Source: DASRUP01 sp036397395 | Lineage (GTDB): Bacteria > Patescibacteriota > Minisyncoccia > Minisyncoccales > UBA10102 | DNA: 16,540 nucleotides | Reading direction: 5' to 3' | Assembly (NCBI GenBank): GCA_036397395.1 | Contig: DASWIZ010000014.1 | Coordinates: 1-16,540, forward strand | In this document: in pieces, positions 1 through 8,285 of the stretch | Position numbering within the stretch: position 1 is the first letter of the stretch | How the letters are laid out: each line of letters starts with the position of its first letter | Made by a program: the position numbers and the translations under genes | The notes under the pieces: model-generated | The model's input: the letters and a program-made list of their open reading frames with translations, nothing else | Databases searched by the model: none | What the model was told of the DNA's origin: nothing

Positions 1-33
1 GCAGAATTGCAATCTCTGAGCGTTCTGCTTTTT
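1..33 (+). terminator. Possible intrinsic terminator at left edge
   Basis: GCAGAA (1-6) pairs with TTCTGC (23-28), followed directly by five T. It would end a gene lying left of the window. The stem may extend beyond the edge and the loop is long, so this is only moderately supported. Confidence 0.4.
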
Positions 34-92
34 CAATGTGCGTGTACTGTTTCTGGTTCTTTTGTTCGCTGTGTCTTTTTCTCTGTTTCATA

Positions 93-219
93 CGGCGGTA
101 TTCTACACCGCCGGGTGTTCGGCTTCAAACGTGAATTTCGGCTAATTTTCCGCGCAAGTGTTCGGATTCATCTGCGGATTCGGGCCAAATCTACGCAGAG
201 AGGAGGTGAATTCGCAGAT
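93..219 (+). promoter_or_regulatory. Structured leader upstream of lipoprotein gene
   Basis: This stretch has no convincing gene but has strong inverted repeats. CGGCGGT (93-99) pairs perfectly with ACCGCCG (107-113). ATCTGCGGATTC (170-181) pairs with GAATTCGCAGAT (208-219) with one G-T pair, placing the near-perfect Shine-Dalgarno AGGAGGTGA (201-209) at the loop and stem edge. TCTGCG (171-176) could instead pair with CGCAGA at 194-199, so two exclusive folds are possible. No ATG follows that Shine-Dalgarno; only a GTG at 206 or an ATT at 218 would open a tiny frame ending at 238. A 12-base motif starting GTGTTCGG occurs at 115 and 158 with one difference. I could not assign a promoter. Its role as an RNA leader is inferred. 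Confidence 0.4.
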
Positions 220-259
220 TATTCGGCTATTCAAGTAACAAAAAAGAAAGGAAGGGAAA

Positions 260-1066
260 ATGATTAAGACGATTAGCTTACTCGGTTTGGCAACTCTTTT
301 TGTCATGGTTCTGGTGGCCTGCGGTACCGTGGCTTCCCCGGCGGTTTCTATGGAAGAGAAATCGGAGCGATCCAGTATTTCACTGCCGACACAGGAGACG
401 ATGTCGGACTCAACGCCCTCCGAGTCTGCCGTCGAAGTAAGGGAAGTGATTACGCCCAGAGCTTCCCGAGTTGTTACCTTGAGATTTGAGGATGTGAGAT
501 TCGAGGGGCCTGAAGAGGGAGAATCCGAAAACTCTCGTAGCGTTGCGGTGGTCTATACAATGGTTATCGACCGCGAATCTACCAGAGCGGAGACTCCTGG
601 GCATGGCTACCGGGCTGGGGATATTGATGACAGCGAAATTGCTAAGCGGCGGATGCGCGACTTGGTGTATGATCTTTCGGTTGGTGATAGGGGTGGTTTC
701 AATCGCACCAATGCTTATGAAGCATTGAGTTTCTGGAGCGTAGGTGCGTTTGACGAGATCCAGGCGGGCGATCGGTTTGTTATCTATGCACCATTGGTGG
801 GAGAGAGGTACTGGGTTTCTGTTCTGGACCGTCCACTGGGTACTGTGGTGGAGATAAGAGAACGAACCGGCGACGCTTTGAAGGCTGTCGTATATCTTCC
901 GGGAGAAGAGCCGTGGGAGATGAAATTTCGACAGTATCCTCAACACGGACCGACCCTTGAGAGTTTGGCCATGGATATAATCTACTCGGCCATTCCTTCG
1001 GGGCACGAGTTTGCCGAAGGAGACCGGGTGTTCATATTTCCGATGGAGTACGAACCGGCGCAATAG
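260..1066 (+). CDS. Putative lipoprotein of unknown function
   Basis: The product is 268 residues with an N-terminal lipoprotein signal: positive residues at the start, a hydrophobic stretch (about 5-20) and a lipobox-like VLVAC with the cysteine at residue 21. It should therefore be lipid-anchored outside the cytoplasmic membrane. Residues 22-70 are rich in Ser, Thr, Pro and Glu, like a linker. The remainder (about 70-268) looks like a folded, charged, beta-rich domain with repeated GDR motifs, but I do not recognise the family. The start is supported by AGGAAGGG ending three bases before the ATG. It stands alone, with a structured leader upstream and a strong terminator about 30 bases downstream. 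Confidence 0.75.
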   Translation: MIKTISLLGLATLFVMVLVACGTVASPAVSMEEKSERSSISLPTQETMSDSTPSESAVEVREVITPRASRVVTLRFEDVRFEGPEEGESENSRSVAVVYTMVIDRESTRAETPGHGYRAGDIDDSEIAKRRMRDLVYDLSVGDRGGFNRTNAYEALSFWSVGAFDEIQAGDRFVIYAPLVGERYWVSVLDRPLGTVVEIRERTGDALKAVVYLPGEEPWEMKFRQYPQHGPTLESLAMDIIYSAIPSGHEFAEGDRVFIFPMEYEPAQ

Positions 1067-1096
1067 TCACGCCTGACGCTTGCGACTAGGCACAAA

Positions 1097-1128
1097 AAGG
1101 AGTCATCTAGTTTACTAGCTGGCTCCTT
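1097..1128 (+). terminator. Intrinsic terminator after lipoprotein gene
   Basis: The outer stem AAGGAG/CTCCTT continues through T-G, C-G and A-T pairs, one mismatch, then CTAG/CTAG around a TTTA loop. ATTTATTT follows. It separates the lipoprotein gene from the heat-shock operon. Confidence 0.8.
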
Positions 1129-1134
1129 ATTTAT

Positions 1135-1161
1135 TTGGCACTCTGCGGGGTTGACTGCTAA
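1135..1161 (+). promoter_or_regulatory. CIRCE operator (HrcA binding site)
   Basis: TTGGCACTC, a spacer of exactly nine bases, then GACTGCTAA. The known CIRCE consensus is TTAGCACTC-N9-GAGTGCTAA, so each half has one mismatch and the spacing is exact. It overlaps the -35 box of the hrcA promoter, the position expected for repression of the operon by HrcA. Confidence 0.85.
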
Positions 1162-1179
1162 TTTTTTTGCGGGTATAAT
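1151..1179 (+). promoter_or_regulatory. Sigma70-type promoter of hrcA operon
   Basis: TTGACT (1151-1156), a 17-base spacer and a perfect TATAAT (1174-1179). The expected transcript start is near 1186, two bases before the hrcA ATG, with no Shine-Dalgarno, so a leaderless mRNA is implied. The -35 lies inside the CIRCE element. Confidence 0.85.
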
Positions 1180-1187
1180 AGGGGAAT

Positions 1188-1832
1188 ATGGTGGTATCTG
1201 TGGTGCTTTCCGAGCGCCAAAGGGATATTTTGCAAAAGGCGGTGTTTGAGTATATCGACAGGGCGGAACCCGTAAGTTCAGGCTGGTTGGAAAGGCAGTA
1301 CGATATGCCCTTTTCCCCAGCCACAATTCGCGCGGAAATGATGCAGCTTACAGAAGCCGGGTATTTGGAACAGCCGCACACGTCTTCCGGGCGCGTGCCC
1401 ACCGACAAAGGGTATAGGTTTTTTGTGGATGAGCTGCGGCCTGTTGAGCTGGAAGACGAACAGCCTTTTGGATTTTCCGCGCTGGCGCTGGCGTATTACC
1501 ATCGCACGCTTTGGAAAGAAAACTGGGAGCGGGTACTGCAGGAACCCGAATTTTCGCGAGCGGAGCTGCTGGGTAATTTTACCAAGTTTGTTTCAGACAT
1601 TGAGCAAAACAGCAACCGCATACGCAGGGTACGCCAGCTTGAAGTATATATAGGAAAAGAAAATCCTTTTTCCAGTGTGGGGGATTTTAGCATGATTTTA
1701 AGCGAATGCGATTTTGCGCAAGGCCAGCATGGGTTTGTGGCAATTGTGGGGCCAAAGCGAATGCCCTACCAAAAAAATATCGGATTTATCCATTCTTTAA
1801 TACAAACATGGAAGAAGAAATTGAAAAGATAA
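1188..1832 (+). CDS. hrcA: Heat-inducible transcription repressor HrcA, short form
   Basis: HrcA represses class I heat-shock genes by binding CIRCE. Residues 7-80 form the conserved winged-helix region, with LSERQRDIL, FSPATIRAEM and HTSSGRVPTDKGYRFFVD. After that the protein is reduced: residues about 150-205 match the C-terminal end of the family (IGKENPF, then GPKRMPYQK), while much of the middle GAF-like and inserted dimerisation region is missing. It is 214 residues against about 340 for typical HrcA, yet both ends are present, so it looks like a compact form and not a broken gene. The start has no Shine-Dalgarno and lies nine bases after the -10 box; GTG codons at 1191 or 1200 would remove residues not needed for the fold. 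Its end overlaps grpE by 25 bases. Confidence 0.87.
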   Translation: MVVSVVLSERQRDILQKAVFEYIDRAEPVSSGWLERQYDMPFSPATIRAEMMQLTEAGYLEQPHTSSGRVPTDKGYRFFVDELRPVELEDEQPFGFSALALAYYHRTLWKENWERVLQEPEFSRAELLGNFTKFVSDIEQNSNRIRRVRQLEVYIGKENPFSSVGDFSMILSECDFAQGQHGFVAIVGPKRMPYQKNIGFIHSLIQTWKKKLKR

Positions 1833-2230
1833 CACAAGAACGCGACGAATACCTGGCAGGCTGGAAGCGCGCAAAGGCAGATTTGATAAACTACAAGAAA
1901 GAAGAGTCGCAAAGAATGCGAATAATGGCAGAGTACGCCGAGCAGGAATTGCTTTTGAGAGTATTTCCGATTTTAGATAACCTGGAACGCGCGGCAAAGG
2001 AAATACCAGATAAAGGCATTGCGCAGATTCTGGCCCAGTGGAAAGAATTCTTGAAAAGCCGGGGCGTGGAAGAAATAGAATGCGTGGGCACGCCGTTTAA
2101 CCCCGAAGTGCACGAAGCGGTTGGCGAGGTTGACGGCAAAGAGCCCGGCATAGTGGCAGAGGAAGTTGAAAAGGGATACACAAGAGATAACCAAATTATA
2201 AGACCGGCAAAAGTGAAAGTAACCAAATAA
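1808..2230 (+). CDS. grpE: Nucleotide exchange factor GrpE
   Basis: GrpE releases ADP from DnaK and so drives the chaperone cycle. The product is 140 residues: a charged coiled-coil N-terminus (about 1-55), then the conserved [15 protein letters not shown] segment and a C-terminal beta domain with [12 protein letters not shown] and the closing [17 protein letters not shown]. It is shorter than E. coli GrpE (197), mainly at the N-terminus. I chose the ATG at 1808, where the family-like coiled coil begins; the longer frame opening at 1706 adds a Cys-rich stretch that is only hrcA sequence in another frame. The 25-base overlap with hrcA and the lack of a Shine-Dalgarno suggest translational coupling. 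Confidence 0.92.
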   Translation: MEEEIEKITQERDEYLAGWKRAKADLINYKKEESQRMRIMAEYAEQELLLRVFPILDNLERAAKEIPDKGIAQILAQWKEFLKSRGVEEIECVGTPFNPEVHEAVGEVDGKEPGIVAEEVEKGYTRDNQIIRPAKVKVTK

Positions 2231-2234
2231 AACT

Positions 2235-4067
2235 ATGTCAAAAATTTTAGGAATTGACCTGGGCACCACGTTTTCCGCCATGGCAGTGGTAGAGGGCGGG
2301 GAGCCAAACATAATAGAAAATAAAGAGGGCGCGCGCACCACGCCCTCGGTGGTGGCCATTACCAAAAACAACGAAACGCTGGTGGGCGTACAGGCAAAGC
2401 GCCAGCAAGTAACCAACCCGGCCAACACTATTTTTGTGGCAAAACGGTTAATTGGTCGTCGCTTTTCCGACCCCGAAGTGCAAAAAGACAAAAAACTTCT
2501 GCCTTACGAAATTAAGGAGGCTGCAGACGGGGGCGTGGAAATTAAAATGGGCGACAAATGGTTAAAACCAGCTGAAATTTCAGCCATGGTACTGCGTAAG
2601 TTAAAGCAGGACGCCGAAAGCAAACTGGGCGAAACCATAACGGAAGCCATTATTACGGTTCCCGCGTACTTTGACGACAGCCAACGGAAAGCAACAAAAG
2701 TGGCGGGCGAAATCGCGGGATTCCAGGTAAAGCGCGTCATAAACGAGCCTACCGCGGCCGCGCTGGCCTACGGCTTAAACAAAAAGAAAGATGAAAAAAT
2801 TGTGGTGTACGACTTTGGGGGCGGCACGTTTGACATTTCCATTTTGGACGTGTCAGAAGATACCATAGAGGTAAAAGCAACCGGCGGCGATACCCACTTG
2901 GGCGGCGAGGATTTTGACCAAAAAGTTGTAGACTGGCTTATTGCGCAATACCAAAAAGACGAGGGCATTGATTTGGGCAAAGACAGCTTGGCTTTACAAC
3001 GGTTAAAAGAAGCGGCCGAGCGCGCCAAAGTAGAACTTTCCAGCTCCATGGAAACAGAGGTAAACCTGCCGTTTATTACGTCGGACGCTTCGGGGCCCAA
3101 GCATTTGTACTACAAGCTTACCCGCGCGCAGCTGGAAGGCATGGTAAAAGAATATATCGACAAATCCATTGAGTTAATGAAACAAACGCTGGCGGAGGCA
3201 AAGTTTTCCGTACAGGACATTCACGAAGTGGTGCTGGTGGGAGGGCAAACCAGAATGCCAGCCATACAGGAGGCGGTAAAAGCGCTGTTTGGCAAAGAAC
3301 CAAACAAGTCCATTAACCCCGACGAAGTGGTGGCTATAGGGGCCGCGGTGCAGGCCGGCATTATGCAAGGGGACGTAAAAGACGTGCTGCTGCTTGACGT
3401 TACGCCCTTGAGCCTGGGCATTGAAACATTGGGCGGGGTAAACACGGTACTTATACAAAAAAACACTACCGTGCCCACCAGCAAAAGCCAGACATTTTCT
3501 ACGGCAGCCGACAATCAGACTTCCGTGGAGGTGCACGTGCTGCAAGGGGAACGCGCCATGGCGCAAGACAACAAGTCTTTGGGCAGGTTTATTTTAGACG
3601 GAATTCCGCCCTCGCCCCGCGGCGTGCCGCAAGTTGAGGTAAGCTTTGACATAGACGCCAACGGAATTTTGCAGGTTAGCGCGAAAGACAAGGCTTCGGG
3701 CAAAACGCAGTCTATCCGCATTGAAGGTTCCACGGGCATTTCAGACCAGGAAGTGGAACGCATGAAAAAGGAAGCGGAACTGCACGCGGCAGAAGACAAG
3801 AAAAAGCAAGAGCTTATTGAAGTTCGCAACGAGGCAGACACTATTATATACACCACGGAAAAAACGTTGCGGGACGCGGGTGATAAAGTTTCAGAAGAAC
3901 CCAAAAAAGAGGTTGGGGAAAAGTTGGATGCTTTGAAAAAAGTAAAAGATGGTGATAGTATAGATGAAATAAAGCAGGCCACGGAAGAGCTTTCACAAAC
4001 TATCCAGAAAGCGGGAGCCGCGATGTATCAGAATCCGCCGGCAGGCGGAGAAGAGAAAAAAGAGTAA
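2235..4067 (+). CDS. dnaK: Molecular chaperone DnaK (Hsp70)
   Basis: This is the ATP-dependent Hsp70 chaperone that binds exposed hydrophobic peptides in the cytoplasm with DnaJ and GrpE. The 610 residues are full length. The nucleotide-binding domain (about 1-370) shows GIDLGTT at 6-12, [36 protein letters not shown] and LVGGQTRMP. The linker and substrate domain follow with [19 protein letters not shown], then an alpha-helical lid and a Gly/Glu/Lys-rich tail. It starts four bases after the grpE stop without a Shine-Dalgarno. It is the third gene of the CIRCE-controlled operon. The DNA is rich in GC-ending codons, unlike the AT-rich genes after dnaJ. Confidence 0.98.
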   Translation: MSKILGIDLGTTFSAMAVVEGGEPNIIENKEGARTTPSVVAITKNNETLVGVQAKRQQVTNPANTIFVAKRLIGRRFSDPEVQKDKKLLPYEIKEAADGGVEIKMGDKWLKPAEISAMVLRKLKQDAESKLGETITEAIITVPAYFDDSQRKATKVAGEIAGFQVKRVINEPTAAALAYGLNKKKDEKIVVYDFGGGTFDISILDVSEDTIEVKATGGDTHLGGEDFDQKVVDWLIAQYQKDEGIDLGKDSLALQRLKEAAERAKVELSSSMETEVNLPFITSDASGPKHLYYKLTRAQLEGMVKEYIDKSIELMKQTLAEAKFSVQDIHEVVLVGGQTRMPAIQEAVKALFGKEPNKSINPDEVVAIGAAVQAGIMQGDVKDVLLLDVTPLSLGIETLGGVNTVLIQKNTTVPTSKSQTFSTAADNQTSVEVHVLQGERAMAQDNKSLGRFILDGIPPSPRGVPQVEVSFDIDANGILQVSAKDKASGKTQSIRIEGSTGISDQEVERMKKEAELHAAEDKKKQELIEVRNEADTIIYTTEKTLRDAGDKVSEEPKKEVGEKLDALKKVKDGDSIDEIKQATEELSQTIQKAGAAMYQNPPAGGEEKKE

Positions 4068-4069
4068 TT

Positions 4070-5185
4070 ATGAAAGATTACTACCAAATACTCGGAGTAA
4101 GCAAAGAAGCTTCTCCAGACGACATCAAAAAAGCATACCGAAAGCTGGCGCACAAATATCACCCCGACAAAGGGGGTGACGAGCAGAAGTTCAAGGAGCT
4201 GAACGAAGCCTACCAGGTGCTTTCAGACAACGGCAAGCGACAGCAGTACGACAAATTCGGACGCGTGTTTGAGGGTGGAGCCGGGCCGGGAGGAGCCGAC
4301 GGCTTTGGGGGATTCCGCTGGGCATGGGGCCAGCCCGGAGGACACGCGCACGAAGATTTTGAAGAGGCTGCGGGCTTTGGTTTCGATTTTCAGGATGTTG
4401 GCGATATTTTTGACGAGTTTTTCGGCGGCTCCCAGGAACGCCGGCAGGAAGCAAAGCGCGGCCGCGACATAGAAGTGGAACTACAAATTCCTTTGGAAGC
4501 AACGTTGCAGTCCAGGCCAGAAACCATTGCGCTTTCCAAACTGATTATGTGCGACCGCTGCCAGGGAGTGGGAGCGGAACCCGGAACCAAGGTAAACGAA
4601 TGTTTTTCGTGCAGGGGAACGGGCGAAGTGCAGCAAATAAAACGCACCGTGTTTGGTTCGTTTACGCGCGTTGGCGTGTGCCCGGAATGCTCGGGAGAGG
4701 GCATGCGGCCCGACAAGCCTTGCAACGTGTGCAAGGGCGAAGGCCGGGTAAAAGGCGAGGAACAGCTGGCGGTAACCATTCCCGCGGGAGTGGACACCAA
4801 CCAAATTATTCGCGTGGAAGGAAAAGGGGACGCGGGCCGCAAAAAAGGCAGGGCAGGGGATTTGTATATCCGCATTGTGGTAAAAAAGCACCCCGTGTTC
4901 CAAAGAAGGGGAGATGACATTTTGCTTAAAAAAGACATTACGCTTTCACAAGCCGCGCTTGGCGACGAAGTGGAAGCGCCTACATTGGAAGGCACAACTT
5001 CGCTGCTGCAAATTCCAGAAGGCGCTGAAACCGGCCAGAGCCTGCGGGTAAAAGGCAAAGGCATTCCGCATTTTTCCGGCCTGGGCCGCGGCGATATGTT
5101 TGTGGAGCTGAACATTGCCACCCCCAAAAAACTTTCTCGCGAACAAAAACAACTCCTCTGGCAACTCAAAGAACAAGGATTATAG
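4070..5185 (+). CDS. dnaJ: Co-chaperone DnaJ (Hsp40)
   Basis: DnaJ stimulates DnaK ATP hydrolysis and delivers substrates. It is 371 residues, the normal size. The J domain (1-65) carries HPD at 31-33. A Gly/Phe-rich region (about 70-125) includes FDEFFGG. Four zinc-binding CxxCxGxG motifs follow ([32 protein letters not shown]), then two C-terminal substrate-binding beta domains. Because the zinc fingers are present it is a type I DnaJ and not a CbpA-like form. It starts two bases after the dnaK stop, next to an AAAAAAGAG purine run that may act as a weak ribosome binding site. No terminator follows it. Confidence 0.97.
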   Translation: MKDYYQILGVSKEASPDDIKKAYRKLAHKYHPDKGGDEQKFKELNEAYQVLSDNGKRQQYDKFGRVFEGGAGPGGADGFGGFRWAWGQPGGHAHEDFEEAAGFGFDFQDVGDIFDEFFGGSQERRQEAKRGRDIEVELQIPLEATLQSRPETIALSKLIMCDRCQGVGAEPGTKVNECFSCRGTGEVQQIKRTVFGSFTRVGVCPECSGEGMRPDKPCNVCKGEGRVKGEEQLAVTIPAGVDTNQIIRVEGKGDAGRKKGRAGDLYIRIVVKKHPVFQRRGDDILLKKDITLSQAALGDEVEAPTLEGTTSLLQIPEGAETGQSLRVKGKGIPHFSGLGRGDMFVELNIATPKKLSREQKQLLWQLKEQGL

Positions 5186-5191
5186 TAATAT

Positions 5192-6226
5192 ATGACCACA
5201 AAGTATAAAATTTTCTTACTCGCAGCTATTATTCTAGTTGTGGTTATAGTAGTGGCCGTAATCTTGTTTTATAGCAACGTTCAAGAAGAAGCTATCGTCC
5301 AACAGGCTGAACCGACGGTTACGGAAGAGCAGGAGACCGAACCCGCAACACCAGAACAATCAGTACCGCCACTTGACGGTTTTACGCCGTTGAGATCACC
5401 AAAGTCGCCACCCTTCGTTACGTTGTTAAACAATGCGAACGATGTAAAAATCGATCTTCATTATGAAGGAGATTATGTTGGATCTGGATGGTCGAGAGGG
5501 TCTGAGTTTTATATTCCTGAAGGTAGTGATGAAAAGTTTTTATCCCTGTCTAAATTAAAAGAGAGGCAGGGGCAATACGCATATGGCCCAGAATATCATT
5601 CAATATTTACATCCGAAGAGAGTCATTTTTATCAAGGAACTCCGATTTATTTATTCAATCCAGATTCAAAATACTCGGTTTCTCATGTTGGTTTTCAGAT
5701 CAACGATCGCGATCTCATAAGCGAGTTAAAAGTAGCATTCGCGATCGATTATATTGGTGGTTTCGGTCATTTTGGTAAAGCTGAACCTTCTATTTTTGAT
5801 AAAATTTTTGGCGTTGAAACGGCTTACGCATGCGGCCCTGGAATATACCTTCGTGAAGTGGGCAGTTCAAATTTAACCTTTATAGAAGAGACAAGCGGAA
5901 TTACGTGGTATAGCTTGGAAGAGCCCATTGCTCTTCATGGTTTGAGCCTTAATTATTGCGAGAATCCTCCTGCTCCTCGGCCTTCCTACTGCAATAACCA
6001 AGCTGGTGATCCTGTAGAATGCTGGGATTACTGCTACGACAATGTCTCGATTTCAAACTTAGCGAATGGTAATCTAAGAATGCACATTTTGTATAAGCCA
6101 AACGACAAGGAAGGTTTCCTAAAAATCCAAATGGCTAACCTTATCCTAAGTGGTCCGGTAGGGGCATACTACCAGCCAGTTATGGAAGATAATTTTGACC
6201 ACTACTATCGGGCATATCTCCACTAG
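5192..6226 (+). CDS. Membrane-anchored Cys-containing protein, unknown function
   Basis: The product is 344 residues and not recognised. Residues 5-28 form one strongly hydrophobic segment after a lysine pair, so it is probably an uncleaved signal anchor with the rest outside. Residues 30-65 are a Glu/Thr/Pro linker. The remainder looks like a folded domain; the last third has several cysteines (ACGPG, NYCENPP, PSYCNN, ECWDYCYDN), plausibly disulfide-bonded outside the cell. It starts six bases after the dnaJ stop, with AAGGAT as a possible ribosome binding site, and ends three bases before the GH3 gene. The DNA is clearly more AT-rich than dnaK and dnaJ. Co-transcription with the heat-shock operon is possible but not shown. 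Confidence 0.7.
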   Translation: MTTKYKIFLLAAIILVVVIVVAVILFYSNVQEEAIVQQAEPTVTEEQETEPATPEQSVPPLDGFTPLRSPKSPPFVTLLNNANDVKIDLHYEGDYVGSGWSRGSEFYIPEGSDEKFLSLSKLKERQGQYAYGPEYHSIFTSEESHFYQGTPIYLFNPDSKYSVSHVGFQINDRDLISELKVAFAIDYIGGFGHFGKAEPSIFDKIFGVETAYACGPGIYLREVGSSNLTFIEETSGITWYSLEEPIALHGLSLNYCENPPAPRPSYCNNQAGDPVECWDYCYDNVSISNLANGNLRMHILYKPNDKEGFLKIQMANLILSGPVGAYYQPVMEDNFDHYYRAYLH

Positions 6227-6229
6227 TCT

Positions 6230-7318
6230 ATGAAGAAGAAATTCTATGTATTGATTGGTGGCTTGATGATCACCGCTTTATTTCTTTTCGCTTTCTTGGT
6301 CAAGAACGAAGAAATAAGATCGAGCTATCCAGAAGAAGCAATTACGCTCCCTCCTTCACAGGAAGTTCTTGGCCAGAACTTTGTCGTTGGCATCCCGGGC
6401 ACGTCGTTAGATGAAGAGACAAGAATTTTTCTCGAGCAAATAAGACCAGGCGGTGTTATTTTGTATTACCGAAACTACGAAACACCAGAACAGTTTAGAA
6501 ATTTTATCAGCGAGTTGCAAGAAGTTGCTGCAAGAACAACACAGTATCCTTACTTTATTATGATTGATGAGGAACCCGGCGGAGCGACACGTCTTAATCT
6601 TTTTAAGAATGTTTTTGCTTTTGGTACGCCAGAATGGGAACGGATAGAACAAGACATAAAAACAATGGCAGATATAGGAGTTAACGTAAATTTGGCGCCA
6701 CTTGCAGATTTCCCGTTTGATGAAGACTCATTTATAAAATACCGTATCCAGGCTCATACGCCCGCAGCACTTGTGGATTTTAACAAAAAGTTTATTGCGC
6801 TATCACAACAAAATGATGTTTCTACAACGTTAAAGCATTTTCCCGGGATGGGTGTTTTTGTAGAGGATCCTCATGACACGCTGCCGCGCGCGAGCGTTGG
6901 TAAAACAGTTCTTGACGAGTCACTGGAGATTTTTGAAAGCGGGATAACCGCCGGCACAGACTTTGTTATGACTGGCCATGCAGTTTATGACGATATTGAT
7001 CCAGGTGTGCCGGCTACTCTTTCAAAGAAAATCACAACTGATGTATTACGCAAACAGCTGGGATTTTCTGGCTTAGTAATTACTGATGATCTTTCTGATA
7101 TGCCGCTCATTATTGGCAGAGATATTGATCTTACAGAAGCTACGATAGAATCGTTAGATGCAGGGCATAACCTGATTATGTTTTCACATAGACCAGATAA
7201 GACGAAAAGGGTATTTGAGGAGTTGCTTGAGCGTGTGCAAAATGATCCAGAATTTAGGTTAATAACTAAAAATAACTATCGAAGAATAGCGGCCTTAAAG
7301 GAAATACGAGATTTGTAG
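6230..7318 (+). CDS. GH3 family beta-N-acetylhexosaminidase-like protein, membrane-anchored
   Basis: This is a glycoside hydrolase family 3 protein related to NagZ, which cleaves N-acetylglucosamine from muropeptides or other glycans. The 362 residues have an N-terminal hydrophobic anchor (about 5-24), so the enzyme probably acts outside the membrane, unlike cytoplasmic NagZ. Visible motifs are GGVILYYRN (74-82), MIDEEPGGATRL (111-122), LKHFPGMG (201-208), DPH (213-215, matching the NagZ Asp-His dyad) and ITDDLSD (284-290), holding the expected nucleophile Asp. The usual D-x-E-G-G motif has an extra proline here, and the residue after KHFPG is Met where NagZ has His. No Shine-Dalgarno is evident. 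Substrate is not known; an accessory, non-hydrolytic role cannot be excluded. Confidence 0.85.
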   Translation: MKKKFYVLIGGLMITALFLFAFLVKNEEIRSSYPEEAITLPPSQEVLGQNFVVGIPGTSLDEETRIFLEQIRPGGVILYYRNYETPEQFRNFISELQEVAARTTQYPYFIMIDEEPGGATRLNLFKNVFAFGTPEWERIEQDIKTMADIGVNVNLAPLADFPFDEDSFIKYRIQAHTPAALVDFNKKFIALSQQNDVSTTLKHFPGMGVFVEDPHDTLPRASVGKTVLDESLEIFESGITAGTDFVMTGHAVYDDIDPGVPATLSKKITTDVLRKQLGFSGLVITDDLSDMPLIIGRDIDLTEATIESLDAGHNLIMFSHRPDKTKRVFEELLERVQNDPEFRLITKNNYRRIAALKEIRDL

Positions 7319-7323
7319 GGGGC

Positions 7324-7352
7324 TAGGCAAAAAGGGGAAAATATGGTATATT
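7324..7352 (+). promoter_or_regulatory. Probable promoter of tRNA-Lys
   Basis: TAGGCA (7324-7329, weak -35), a 17-base spacer and TATATT (7347-7352) preceded by TGG, making an extended -10. The predicted start near 7359 is just before the tRNA. AGCCCCTA at the tRNA 5' end is also nearly complementary to TAGGGGGCT at 7316-7324. Confidence 0.5.
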
Positions 7353-7360
7353 TTTCTCGA

Positions 7361-7431
7361 GCCCCTATAGCTCAATGGCAGAGCAACGGACTTTTAATCC
7401 GCTGATCTCAGTTCGACTCTGAGTGGGGGCA
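7361..7431 (+). tRNA. tRNA-Lys (anticodon UUU)
   Basis: A full cloverleaf of 71 bases. The acceptor GCCCCTA (7361-7367) pairs with TGGGGGC (7424-7430), the D arm is GCTC/GAGC, and the anticodon loop CTTTTAA (7391-7397) gives anticodon TTT at 7393-7395. The T arm CTCAG/CTGAG encloses TTCGACT. The discriminator is A7431 and the CCA end is not encoded. One A-C mismatch sits at the base of the anticodon stem (7386/7402). Confidence 0.93.
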
Positions 7432-7439
7432 CTATTTGT

Positions 7440-8285
7440 ATGCAAAAGACTCCTAGTACACTGATTGAAGAGTGCCAACTCTTGCGGAAACAAGGGTATT
7501 CTCTCGACGAAATTGTTCGGACCACAGGAGTACCAAGAACAACGGTCTATGGGCACATCGTTCATATTCCTCTTTCTCCAGAAAAGCAGTCTGCCATTAG
7601 GATAGCAACAACGAAAAGGATTAATGAGTTTAATATAACAGTTCGGAAGGGTAAGGCATTGCCAGGACGAGTTTTTGAAAAACCAGATAGTTGGTCTCCA
7701 GAGTTCGTGTTTGCTGTCTCCCATTTCATGTTCGATGGCGAGATACTCTATGGAGGCTGCGCGTACTACAATAGGAGCGATTATTTAATTGAGACAATGC
7801 GATCGGTTATAAAAAGACTTTTTGGTTTGGATTCAAGAGTTGATGAACGTGATGATGGAGTGAAGAGAATTGGATATTATAATGTGGAGTTTGGGCAGTA
7901 TGCAAAACAAAAATCTGTCGAACTTCTTTCTTATATCCAAATGGCTCCCGTGGAAGAAAAAAGAGTATTTCTGCGTTCTTTCTTCGACGACGAGGGGAGC
8001 GTAGGTATTTACAAGAACAGCAGAAAAGTAAAAGGATATCAACATAATTTGATACGTTTGAGTCTTGTTCAGAAATTGTTAAAAGATTTTTACATCGATA
8101 GCAGAGTTGATGAGAAGTATCAGGAAATCGTGATAAGCAGAAAAGAGAACCTCATAAAATTCCGTAAAGAAATTAACTTTTCAAAGGGAGTCTACATCAA
8201 TCCGAAGCGAACGAATAGTATTTGGAAGAAAAAACTCGAAAAACGTCAACTTCTGGACATAGCAATTAACTCATTTCAGGGGTAA
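7440..8285 (+). CDS. HTH plus LAGLIDADG homing endonuclease
   Basis: Homing endonucleases cut a long target site and so spread introns or themselves into empty alleles. The 281-residue product begins with a resolvase-like helix-turn-helix (about 12-40: YSLDEIVRTTGVPRTTVY). Two LAGLIDADG-type motifs follow: a degenerate one at 88-101 (FAVSHFMFDGE) and a good one at 176-187 (VFLRSFFDDEGS). An internal repeat, DSRVDER near 131 and DSRVDEK near 220, fits a monomer with two related half-domains. The ATG lies eight bases after tRNA-Lys with no Shine-Dalgarno. The TAA stop at 8283-8285 runs into the 3' half of another tRNA, as seen for intron-encoded endonucleases. The DNA is AT-rich compared with purC. 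I am confident of the family but not of its mobility. Confidence 0.85.
   Translation: MQKTPSTLIEECQLLRKQGYSLDEIVRTTGVPRTTVYGHIVHIPLSPEKQSAIRIATTKRINEFNITVRKGKALPGRVFEKPDSWSPEFVFAVSHFMFDGEILYGGCAYYNRSDYLIETMRSVIKRLFGLDSRVDERDDGVKRIGYYNVEFGQYAKQKSVELLSYIQMAPVEEKRVFLRSFFDDEGSVGIYKNSRKVKGYQHNLIRLSLVQKLLKDFYIDSRVDEKYQEIVISRKENLIKFRKEINFSKGVYINPKRTNSIWKKKLEKRQLLDIAINSFQG

Noticed and set aside
7..267. Open frame of 86 codons at the left edge
   Set aside because: It crosses the structured leader, overlaps the lipoprotein start, has no ribosome binding site, and its product resembles no protein I know.
410..1063. Long minus-strand frame opposite the lipoprotein gene
   Set aside because: The plus-strand frame has a ribosome binding site, lipoprotein signal and terminator; the minus frame has none of these.
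1706..1807. N-terminal extension of GrpE
   Set aside because: The extra residues are hrcA sequence in another frame, and the family-like coiled coil begins at the ATG at 1808.
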